From Mortierella sp. BCC40632 (taxonomy: Eukaryota > Mortierellomycota > Mortierellomycetes > Mortierellales > Mortierellaceae): DNA of 64,000 nucleotides. The DNA lies in the NCBI GenBank assembly GCA_011634665.1, contig WAEK01000003.1:1678001-1742000 (forward strand), read 5' to 3'. Below the pieces are notes generated by a model. The model made no database searches and was not told where the DNA came from. It saw only the letters and a list, made by a program, of their open reading frames with translations. This document shows, in pieces, positions 10,058 through 20,085 of the stretch. Each line of letters starts with the position of its first letter. Positions within the stretch are counted from its first letter, which is position 1. The translations under genes were made by a program, and so were the position numbers.

Positions 10058-13000
10058 ATGGAAGAAACAAAAGGAATGAGTTTATTTCTATGAACGATGA
10101 ACTGATGCTTAGTACCTCTTCGGCTCCTATTTCTCAACACTAACGTCGTACCTTGTCACTCTTTTCTCTCTATCACTTGTTAATAGTTGGACCCAAACAG
10201 CGGCAACGACTACCGAACGAGTGTCTTGTCATAATCATCCATTACTTCAAAGATGACCGCTCAGAGCTTAAAAACTTTCTCACTGTGAACAAAACCTTTT
10301 TTCGAGAGGCATTGAAACTCCTCTTGCAGAACCCCTTTGGCTCCACGGATGCTGATATGAAAAAGAACGAGCTCCTCGAAAGGAACCGAGGCCTCCTCAT
10401 GCTTTTCCTCCAATCTCTTTTGACGCACCAGTGTCTGAAAAGAAAGAGAAGGAAAGAGTTGCATGGACAAGCACTTTACCAAGAGGGATCTGGAAAAGAC
10501 GACAGGGATGATGCCGCTCAGAATGAATTCAGCTATCAGTTCTTAGACGAATTTAACGACTTTGTCAAGGGATATGATCATGACTACTACGGTAATTACC
10601 ATGATCTCGTCAGGAACTATGGTTACGACGATGACAGGGTCTTTGACGGATATGACGATTATGACGATTATGACGGTTATAACGATGACGACGAGGCATT
10701 TGGGAAATTAAGAAAGGGCAAGTCGCGTGCAATCAAGTTGAATTGGACGCGAGGAGCAACGGTTCTTCTGAAGGATGATACTATAACTTTCTCTGACATA
10801 TCAGAGCTGCTAAGGGAGTTCGGGCTTCAGTGTACCAGCGGGCGGTCAAGTTCATTGTTTAATAGACGCCAAAAATCTCATAAGAAAACCACGATAGACT
10901 ACTCGATCTACCTTACCAGTTTGGTCTCGTGGGACATGAGTGAGATCAATCTACTGGACATTCTGGAACTCTATTCCTACATCGACCCCCTAACCATTGC
11001 ACGCGTACAACCCAAGTTGTCTGACGAGGAAATGATAACCATCGATAATTCGCCTGGATCCGACTCCGGAATAGATGGTGTAGAATTCGAGAGAAGTACA
11101 GCTCTCTATGAGAAGGAATATTACATCTCTAGTGCAGATATTCGAACGCTTGACCAAAGAATTCTCCGGATATTCCTTCATTTCAACCACGACCAGATTA
11201 CTCATCTTGGATTCTATCTACACGAGGCTGCCTTGTTCGAACCTTTTGCAACCAAACTACCTCAGCTAAAATCCTTGTGTCTTGGCAAAAAATTCCGTAC
11301 CTTCCCTGTAAACAAGAATATCCCACTGGTACTCTCCTTTATTCAACAAAACCAAAGTACCTTCCCTTCCAAACCATGCCTGGGTTTCACATTTGACAGC
11401 GCCTGGGCCTTGACTGGAATTCAGCATCGTGGAACGAGGCCGAAGACTAAGGCACAATGGCTCGTATCAAGGGAAAAGTTCCTAAACTTCACCAAGCCTA
11501 TCGCCCAAATATACGAGACCATTGGACGGCCTCGAGAGATGAATGTAGGGGTCATTCCACAGTTCTATGCGATATCTACCAGGATTCATCTGGATAATCT
11601 CGAACGCTTTGTGGACAAAGATATCGGTCGTTTTGTTGCAGGCGAGGAGTCGGCGATGGAAGGGTTTCTCAAAAGATGTTATAGATTGAAGTCTCTCGTA
11701 CTGGCTGTAGGAACCCCTTACGTCTTTCGGTGGGCCCTCCCTCGTCCCGCCGCACAAACACTCTCTCAACTCTTGCCGGTTCAAATAAGTCAAAGACGGC
11801 CTATGAGCAGACTTGAGAAGCTGTCACTCTTGTCTATTCAGGACCTCAATGTCCTTGTCTATGCCCTCAATGATGCCATCGCTTCGTTTGGTGAGACCTT
11901 GCAAGAGATCTCCTGTATAGAAATAGCGGATCGGTACTCTGACGAGACTCTGGATGAGCGATTCCCAGAAATGAGTAAGCTTCCCAGGGCGCTTTCCATT
12001 GGCATCGATTGGCATCTTCCAAAAGTGCGTTATATCAAGTTATCGTTGAATTTGTTGATTGAATTTGGATCGTTTGATGAATGCCCTTTGCTGGAGGAGC
12101 TTTCTATTTCCCTTTCAAGTCTGCCCTGGGTTTTTCACTCACCTGATTATCCACCACCGGTTCTTTTGAGGGACCAGACGCCGATGCCGGTGTGGAGATT
12201 GCCGAAACTGAGAAAGCTCTCCCTGGACGGTGGCCACATGGTTCGATTCAACTTTGAGTCACTAAGATCAATGAAGCAACTGACTCATCTGTCCATTGCA
12301 GTGGAAAATAACAGATGGGAAAGATATTTTGCGAATATCTACACGAGACTGTATTCATTTGCTCTAAAGCCAGCGTTCGAATCCATGGCAAGTTCTTTAT
12401 GCTTTAAAATAAGACTCTATAGGGGTTGGGATAAACTCTAACCATCTTTATTTTTTTATTTTTTTATTTTTTTATCTCACTCTATATTATCTTTCCGTCT
12501 GCTTCTCTATCTTTAGAGGGAACATATTCTGGAGAAGGACAAAGAACCGAGAACAGAAAACCAGATCCGAGTCAGTTGCGAGTCCTCCTTGTTCCTACCA
12601 TGGGACTGGGAGTCGGATTCCTTGACCAATCTCGAGTTAAGTGGTCCTCTAGTGATGGCATTTAATCTCGAGCAACTCGAAAGACTTCCGAATTTGTGCG
12701 AAGTTGAGTTGGGAATACCGTATGGCTCAAAATATACATTCTCGGCCTCGGAGACCGAAGCCATGGCCAAGATCTATTCATACCAAGGACTAGAGACATT
12801 GAACTATCCAGCACTGGACCGAGATCCAAACCCAGATTTGTCAATCTTCACAAACATTCAGGACAACCAAGATGTATACCAATTTTGGGGTCGCCCTATT
12901 CGGCCAATTATAAAAAGTCGACTGAAAAGGATCAAACTTAAAAGTCGATGGATAAATGAGGTTCCCAAGACCTGGATCCATCTCCTTGTGTGGTTTGCTC

Positions 13001-13422
13001 CGAATCTAACCACCTTTCAAATGGTTGCTGAGGATGATTACTCTACAAAATCCAAAGAAAATACACTTTTCCTCCTCAAATCGATTCAAGTAGCGGACAA
13101 AATCACTCGATCTAGAAACACTCCAAAAGCGATCGATCGAAACGAAGGAACAGTACCCGACTCTTCAGTTTCTTGTTCTTTGAACTTGAAGGATAGGACT
13201 CATATTACTGAACGAGGGAGCCATATGGTTAGACCGAGATCAGGACCAGGATTGCGCCTCACCCAATTCATTGCATCCATCTCTCTAAGTTCAGAGCAAC
13301 GTCATGAACTAAATCTCGGAGAGGTCATGCCCGAAAAAGTCATACTCTATCAAAAGAAGGGTGTCTGTTTGTACAAGTTCTATAGAAGTGTCCTTGTCCA
13401 CAAGAGTCATTTGAAATATTAA
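10058..13422 (+). CDS. F-box protein, tandem paralog C (about 1042 aa)
   Basis: Three exons are proposed: 10058-10079, 10187-12387 and 12517-13422. Exon 1 encodes MEETKGM plus one base. A 107-bp intron (GTTTAT...AATAG, with CACTAAC as a good branch site) joins it to GPKQRQRLPNECL and the F-box. The second intron begins GCAAGT, a GC-AG donor, at the exact place where paralogs A and B have GTAAG. The body repeats the family pattern, including LPQLKSLCLGKKF and LPKLRKLSLDGGHMV. Between the F-box and the conserved body lies an extra acidic Asp/Tyr stretch (bases about 10528-10710, with repeated GYDDYDDYDGY-like units) that the other copies lack. If the first intron is not used, translation could start at 10153. 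It is the most diverged of the three. Confidence 0.75.
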
Positions 13423-13497
13423 AAACTTTTCTCCTTTTCATTTTTTATTTCTTTCAGAGTATAGAGAAATATCTTATGTGTTTTATGTATGAAAGAC

Positions 13498-13503
<6 letters not shown>

Positions 13504-13534
<31 letters not shown>
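13504..13534. repeat. (AG)n microsatellite
   Basis: A 31-base AG run sits between the converging 3' ends of F-box paralog C and the Gln-rich gene. An A17 run follows near 13602. Confidence 0.9.
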
Positions 13535-13538
<4 letters not shown>

Positions 13539-13671
13539 CTTTTTTTTTAAGCTTGGGTAGCGATTCTCAGAGGAGCCACGCACCAAAATATAAACATGTT
13601 CAAAAAAAAAAAAAAAAAAGACAATCTGTTACTTCTACTCCCTCCCTATGCTTACCCCCCCTCTTCTCTTC

Positions 13672-15129
13672 TCAGTTCGTGATACTGTTCTTCATATCGG
13701 CGACAGTTTCGGCCACCATCTTGCCAATTTGATTAGGAGACTGTTCCTTGATACCCGAAACTTGACGCATCCTCAAGTCCGAGAATCGACTCGATGCTGT
13801 TCGTGCATCACCATCGACAAAGATCGCCATCGACACCCAACATCCGTTCCCGATTGGATATCGGATAACAACAGGATCACCCTCACTTTCACTGGGATGA
13901 GCAACAGGTGGAAGCGGCGTTTTCGTGGGTGATTTTAAAGATGTCTCATGGCCATGAGTCGCATACTTGGATGCATTCAAATCCCCACCTCCGCCATTGT
14001 TTTGGTTCCGAGCACCATTCGGTGAACGTTGAGAGTTGGACGGTGTTGAATACGGCGAGTTATAGTAAGATTGTTGGCTGGGCTCCTCTCTGACCTCACG
14101 TGGCTGGTGGCGAGACGAGCCTGGCCCTGATGGTCCAGCAGATTGTGGCCACATCACAGTAGGTGAATGCTGCATAGCTGGCGATCCCCACGAGGAGTTT
14201 TGTGATGATGCAGGTGCTGTTGGTCCTGCAGCTGAATTAGGCATTGGACCCCATGACGTGTTCGAAGAATTTGGTCCCGCCTTCATCTGAGGTGTCATCG
14301 GTTTGGCCGTGCTGAAAAAATCATCTGGTATAGTGGCTGCTGTCATCAGATTTTTGCCAGACCACCGCGAATCCGAGACCTCGCGACCGCCCCTTCGATT
14401 CCCGCCAAAATTCCCACCACTGTTTCCTCTTGTAGATTGTGGATAAAAGAATAAGAATAAAAATAAGAGTAATATGGTCCGCGCCATCCTTTGTTAACAG
14501 GGTAGAGTATTGATAGGTTCTCTAGCAAAATGACTATGCAAAAGTCAATCTAGAGTGACATACCTTTGCTGTTTATGGCTGTGAGGCTGTACTGATAAAG
14601 GAGCGTATTTTTGAGCTCGCGGTTCAAACGTTAGTGGTCGCTGCTGGTATGACTGTTGCTGTGATTGTGGCTGTAATGGCGACTGTGACTGAGGTTGTTG
14701 GTATTGATGAGGCCGTTGCTGCTGATGCTGCGGTGATGGGGGTTGTCGCTGCTGTTGTTGTTGTTGCAATTGTGGTTCTTGGGGCTGCTGTTGCACTGAC
14801 TGCTGTGGAGGCGGCGATGATGGAGTTTGTTGTTGAGACCTCTCCTGCAACGGCGTTTCAGGCTCAGAATCAGGCTCGGAGGCAGCGGCGGCGGCAGCGG
14901 CGGCGGCGGCAGCAGCGGCAGCCTTAGATGCTGAAGACACTAGAGGCGGTTTCTCAATGAGGTGACTCTTTCTGCCGACATAGGATCTTCCGTTGTCCAT
15001 AGTTCCGTCTGGGTCCACGTTTTTTACGAAGACTTTGTAGGGGTTCTGGCCTTGCACTATCGGTTTAGTTGGGACACGGCCATCTCCCGTCGAGTCTGAG
15101 GGATTCAAAGGAGCTCCAGCGCCGCTCAT
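13672..15129 (-). CDS. Gln-rich protein of unknown function (440 aa)
   Basis: Two exons are placed at 15129-14564 and 14428-13672, with a 135-bp phase-2 GT-AG intron. I do not recognise the family. The first 65 residues look ordered (NPYKVFVKNVDPDG, then YVGRKSHLIEKPP). They are followed by poly-Ala, Pro/Gln and poly-Gln tracts, a Gly/Asn-rich segment, and Ser/Asn/Pro-rich disorder. The last 70 residues again look folded (VVIRYPIGNGCWVSMAIFVDGDAR) and end in an amphipathic helix. Two compact ends joined by a disordered Gln-rich middle would suit a nuclear or RNA-associated scaffold, but that is a guess. The start is the first in-frame ATG, and an upstream exon cannot be excluded. It lies head-to-tail with the nucleoporin gene. 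Confidence 0.7.
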
Positions 15130-15893
15130 GGTAATATTGGTATGATGGAAGGTATATGTGGTTGAGCTCGAAACGCGGTTACAAAGTCTGCACTATACCG
15201 AAATAGAGCCTGTATTATCTTTTGGAGTATTATCTGAGCGTCAACCCTTGATGATAGTTCCTATTATGTGCTGTACAGGACAAGGAAGAAAGGCCACGTT
15301 AATACGCGTTGTTTTCTTTACCGAGCCTTCAATAACCGCTCCTCCGACCAAAAAGAAAAGAGCTCTTGAAATGACAATCCACTGTGTCTGTAGTTCATCC
15401 TATACAATGCATGGCATGAGCCAGAGCCGTAAACCAAGGTCCTTTAAAACCTGTCGGTGCATTGTCACCATCCTCCACTGCCGCGCCAAGTCTTCCAATA
15501 GGTAATCACTCTTTTTCTCCCACGGTGGCGCTTAAAACTCGCAAAAAAAAAAAAAAAAAAAAAACAAGCTCGCAAAGAGACCAAAGGTTTATCATCATCC
15601 ATCGAGCCCCGCATTCCAGTCGCATCACAGGGTAATGGATGCTGAGGAAAGATTCATGCAGCTTTTGATCAAACGAAGAAAAAAAAAAAAAAAAAGAAAA
15701 GGGCAACAGTAATGAAGTCCTGCACGACGAGCAGTACCTGATGCTTGTCCGAAAGGGAGAGTTACAACGAGTCAAAGTTCAACAGGAGCAAAAGATAAAA
15801 GAGCCAACCTCCCTCCCCCCATCAAAATATCGCAGTCACCAGGCCTTTTGCAATTTTTGGTCATTACTCTGCTTGCTATAGATGATACTATCT
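15130..15893. other. Intergenic stretch with poly-A runs
   Basis: This lies between the start of the Gln-rich gene and the stop of the nucleoporin gene. It contains A-rich runs near 15541-15564 and 15679-15695. A 115-codon plus-strand frame (15158-15505) has no family features and no ATG-led conserved core, so I regard it as chance. Confidence 0.5.
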
Positions 15894-16737
15894 CTAAGAC
15901 ATAGCTCCCGATCCAATCTCTTCTAGTTTCCTTTGGAGAGTCTCGATATCCTTCATATCCTTCATAATAACACTGGTAAGATGCTGAAGTCCCGTCTGTT
16001 GATCCTGTAGCACCTATAGTCGTCAAAGATTTGGTAGAAAGTAGGCGCGTTAGACCTCTGCCATTTTGTTATGATATATGATATAACCACATAATCTTCT
16101 CCGCTTTCTCATTTTTTTAAGCTTACTTTGCCAATGACCTCCAGCTGTGCTTCGTCCGATACTTCGTAGTTGCCAGATGGATATAATCTCTTCGAGTCTT
16201 GCAGGATCTGGATCTGTGCCCAAAGTTCGGTGATCTTGCCTCTGAAATGAGCAGGATTCTTGAGCTGCTCTAATGCGTTCTCGAGGCGTACACGAAGCAT
16301 CTCTTCTTCTGCTCGAATCGGGACTCCACGATTCCGCAGGATTTGAACGCGCTTCATGAGCTGTTGAAAGCATGGGTCGAGGTAGGGATGGAGAGAGATA
16401 GAAAATGTCAGAATGTCAGAAATCAAAGATATGCCATGTACTTTAAAAAAAAGTCACGTAATGGTATTCGCCTTCCTTACCGTGAGAACCCGCTGTGCCA
16501 GTTGAATTTGTCGACGTTTGAATTCTCTGACCTTGCTCGCCGTTTGCAACAAGTGGAACTGCATGACTGCATCCATCTTGGCTGCAATCTCATCCAGCTT
16601 TATCCTTTGGATCTCTGCCATCTCGTTCTGACTTTCCATGCGTTTCTTCAAATCTTCAAATCCAATGGCGAGTGCAGGCACCATACTACAGAGGTTGTCA
16701 TCACAAACAATAAGAAGGGATAGCCGGTTAGATGACC

Positions 16738-16770
<33 letters not shown>

Positions 16771-18118
16771 GTAAATCTAGTCCAGTCTCCTGTCATGATA
16801 CTGAACAAGAACAGATACAAACGTACTCTTTCTCTGGCTTTTCAAGAATGGCCTGGTTCCATTCGTATGCGTCCACATTTGGAGGTGGTCCATACTTGGC
16901 CACATCCTCAGGCTTTACATGGTTATAGAAGAAAATACTAAAAAAAAAAAATGAATGAGACGCATAAAAAAAAGTGTAGTTGTTGTTAGTGATAAATTCA
17001 CTAGATGCCAAAAAAACGCTCCTCGCAAAAGAAACACTGCTAATAAGAAAACATACTTTGAAGTGACAGTTTGGATGTGTCGGATCCCAAGCGTTTTTGA
17101 TATAGAGAAGGCTCTGCCATACTGGGATCTGTGGTTTCACGTTGCCTATTTGATTACAAAAAATAAAAATATAAAGTCAGAAGTCTACATTACGGCCCAG
17201 TTAGTTGAACGCACTCCTGTAATAATGAAGTTTGCCGAGAAAAGACAACATACCAAGAATATACTGTTGTCTTTGTCCTGTCGCCAAGGATGCGCCAAGG
17301 GTGGGAAGAGCGAATCCAGAGGCCGTCGAGGCCCCGAACCCAGTTGCGGTCGAACTTCCAAAGGGCTTGGGAGCTGTCCCAAAGAGACTTCCTGCAGCTG
17401 TATTGGTTGCGGAGGGCGCGAATGAGAACCCTCCTGTAGCTGGTTTGGCCCCAAAAAGCCCTCCTGTGGCTGGGGCTGGGTTCGCTCCGAAAAGTCCTCC
17501 AGTGGCGGGTGTAGTTGGTGCTCCAAAGAGGCCTCCAGCTGCAGGTGCGACTGACTGAGCACCTGTTCCGAAAAGTCCTCCAGCTGTGGACGCCGCTGGA
17601 GCGGCTCCAAACAGGCTTCCAGTGGCGGGTGCCGATGCGGGTGTAGAACCAAAGAGACCACCGCTTGCAGCTGGAGCAGCACCAAAGAGACTTGTGCCCG
17701 CAGCTGGTGCAGCTGCTTGAGGAGTGGCTCCGAAGAGACCTCCACTTGCAGCGGGTGTAGTTGTGGCAGGAGCGCCAAAGAGACCTCCTGTGGCAGGGGC
17801 TGCTGGTTTGGCCCCAAAAAGGCTGTTACCCGCAGCAGCTGGTTGTGATCCAAAAAGACTCGTTCCTGTAGGCGCAGATGCGGCAGGGGCTCCAAAAAGA
17901 CCACCAGAGGCAGGTGGTGCAGAGGCACCAGCTGTATTGAATAAACTTCCTGCTGGAGCTGCTGGAGCTGCTCCAAAGAGACCTCCAGTGGCTGGGGCTG
18001 CTGATGGGGCTGCTCCAAAAAGACTTCCTCCCATGGCTGGGGCTGCTGCTGGAGCTGCTCCAAAAAGACCTCCCGCTGCAGGTGCGGCTGCAGGTGCACC
18101 GAATGAAAATCCAGACAT
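15894..18118 (-). CDS. FG-repeat nucleoporin, Nup54/Nup57 family (about 541 aa)
   Basis: Six exons are proposed: 18118-17254, 17145-17057, 16937-16827, 16685-16481, 16360-16127 and 16013-15894. The first about 270 residues are GLFG/SLFG repeats separated by Ala/Pro/Thr spacers, the cohesive FG domain of the nuclear pore channel. After QQYILG come conserved Nup54 segments: KNAWDPTHPNCHF, FYNHVKPEDV, YGPPPNVDAYEW and MVPALAIGFEDLKKR. A C-terminal coiled coil (RIKLDEIAAKMDAV through the RNRGVPIRAEEE region) ends in LQRKLEEIGSGAMS. This part normally assembles with Nup62 and Nup58 in the central transport channel. All junctions keep phase except exon 2 to exon 3, where the obvious GTATGT donor (phase 0) and TTTTAG acceptor leave one base too many. 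It is divergently arranged with the TMEM42-like gene. Confidence 0.85.
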
Positions 18119-18509
18119 TGTTGATGTGTTATTATACTTTTGCTAAATCTGGGCGATCAGGAGAAGTTGGCTGGTATGCTTGGAGACGCAATCGGCGCGT
18201 TTTGATCAGTCTGATCTTCCAGGAAAGCACAGACAGAATGGTTGAAATGCGAGCGAGTCGGAATCTCTGTTTGATGAGCGAGTGTCCAGAACGCTGCTTG
18301 ATGGATGAGAGTGAGATGCAGCGGGTGGCACGGCGTCTAAGGCCAACGGTATCCTTTCTTGATGCAGAAGAATAGAAGGCGGAGCGCGATCATTGCACAA
18401 GAAAAAAAAAATTTACTTTACTTTTTGTCGACGTCACCTACACACACATCTCTTAGTGGTAGCCATCCAAGCCAATGGGCGAGGACGCGACTCAGTTGCT
18501 CTTCATACA
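18119..18509. promoter_or_regulatory. Shared promoter region between nucleoporin and TMEM42-like genes
   Basis: A 391-bp gap lies between two divergent starts. No TATA box or long repeat is evident. Short frames on both strands show no conserved features. It is likely a bidirectional promoter. Confidence 0.5.
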
Positions 18510-19344
18510 ATGTCGGGATACAAACCACGGAAATCAACAGCAGCATCCAGGGCGGCAGCAAAAGCCAAGGCAGCCAATGGCGGCTCATCTACTGCTGCCA
18601 TCCCAACGGCGATCCTTGCTGGCACATTTGCCGCTCTCGCATCTGTTTTTGCTAAACTGACTCTGGACGAGAGAACCATCGACTTTCTTCAATATGCTTG
18701 CAACACCTTCCTTGCCCCGTCCACACCATACTGCACAACGCTATTCACGGCAAAGGAAGGCGAGACGAGCCCTGTAAGCCTGGGCGATCTGTTGTTAGAG
18801 TTGAACTGCTTGATCTCTTGAACGAATAACGCTGACCTCGTTTTGTCTCTTGGGTGTCTTCTCTGGGATTCAACACGCATGTTACTCGATAACCAAAGAT
18901 GGTCGTAGCCATTCGGACCGCCTGCTTTGCGTTGATCTTTATCTGCAATGCAGCCATGTGGACTCTCTTCACCAAGGCCCTGAACCGATCCCAATCCTCA
19001 GCCACGATCACTGTTATCAACAGCTCAGCCAACTTCTGCATCACTGTAAGTTGAACTGCCCAATCAAATGCGACAGGCTGCCTATGCTTTATATCTATTC
19101 CAAGGAGGCATTTCCGCTAGAACGTCTGCAGTCGTCAACATCACCTTCAGCATTCTTCTAACCTGGGCCAATCCATCTTTTTACTTTGTATTATGCATAG
19201 GCGCTACTTGGCTATGTGCTCTTCTCGGAGCCATTGGCTATGCAGTGGTGGTTTGGTGCAAGCTTGATTGTCCTTGGAGGTGTCCTCGTTAGCTCGGACG
19301 AGGTTAACACATCTGAGGATAAGAAGAAGAAGAAGAAAGAATAA
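18510..19344 (+). CDS. TMEM42-like EamA-fold membrane protein (184 aa)
   Basis: Three exons, 18510-18773, 18899-19045 and 19201-19344, join in phase 0. The protein has a basic Ala/Ser-rich start, then four hydrophobic segments. The first (residues about 30-50) is AILAGTFAALASVFAKLTL, followed by the second, VVAIRTACFALIFICNAAMW. The motif TKALNRSQSSATITVINSSANF and a final ALLGYVLFSEPLAMQWWFGA segment with a glycine-rich helix complete the core, and the tail is DKKKKKE. The layout, an FAKL-type first helix with a Ser/Ala-rich ATVxxxxANF motif, matches TMEM42, a half-size relative of the drug/metabolite transporter fold; the animal protein is about 160 aa. The substrate is unknown. The lysine tail could be an ER-retention-like signal. 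Confidence 0.75.
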
Positions 19345-19802
19345 TTATAATAAAAACTCCCACCTATAAAAAGGACCGTTAGAGTGGTTACCGTTCTTTG
19401 TACAACATTCATAATACGATGAAAAAAGGTATATTGACCAGCACCCTTTTTACCCCCTTGTCAACCGGTCAAGCAGCGAACAAGTGTCTCCTGCAGCGAT
19501 ACTACAAAAAGCGCATCGCCATCGATCCTTTCTTCCAAAACTCAGTTTTTGATGAAGCACGACTGTTACCCACCATTGAAAAAGAGGGATGAGGCGAATA
19601 GAGGCCGAGAGACAGTTACACTTCAGGCACTCCGCCTTTTCCCTACCTCTACCAGGTGGCTTTCCGAACCATAGCCAGAAAGACAAAAAGGCATGGTCGT
19701 CCACACGACTTGCTCTTTCTTTGTTCTTCCTCCCAAACTGCCCCCCCCCCCCCCCTCCGTGGCTTCCCACAAACATCAGCCTCACTTCATTTCTCTTCGC
19801 GC

Positions 19803-19852
<50 letters not shown>

Positions 19853-20085
19853 GTCTCTCTCTCTCTTTCTCGTTTTTTTTCCTTGCCCCCGCCCTTTCCC
19901 TTCTCAGCCTCTCACTCTGTCGACCACGCCGCCTATCTAAAGTTACATCACTGTTTCCATTCGGATCACTGGCACTCTTTACTCGCTCGTACTTGAGAAG
20001 AGACGGCTTTTTTTTTCTTTCTTTTTCTTTTTTTGCCAGAGGAGCTTAATATCGTGCTTCTCTCAAATTACCCAACTACCCAACT
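19345..20085. other. Promoter and leader of the ankyrin/anillin/PH gene with CT repeats
   Basis: A run of about 14 C lies near 19741-19755. A (CT)n tract covers about 19807-19846, with further CT-rich DNA to 19875. T-rich runs occur near 20008-20034. No coding sequence is convincing here. The pyrimidine-rich strand is the coding strand of the downstream gene. Confidence 0.6.

Noticed and set aside
15158..15505. 115-codon plus-strand frame
   Set aside because: No ATG-led start at the listed edge, no domain and no similarity to neighbours; treated as chance.
17232..18146. Long Pro/Arg/Ala-rich frames on the plus strand across the nucleoporin repeats
   Set aside because: They are mirror translations of the repetitive GLFG codons on the minus strand and have no independent gene features.
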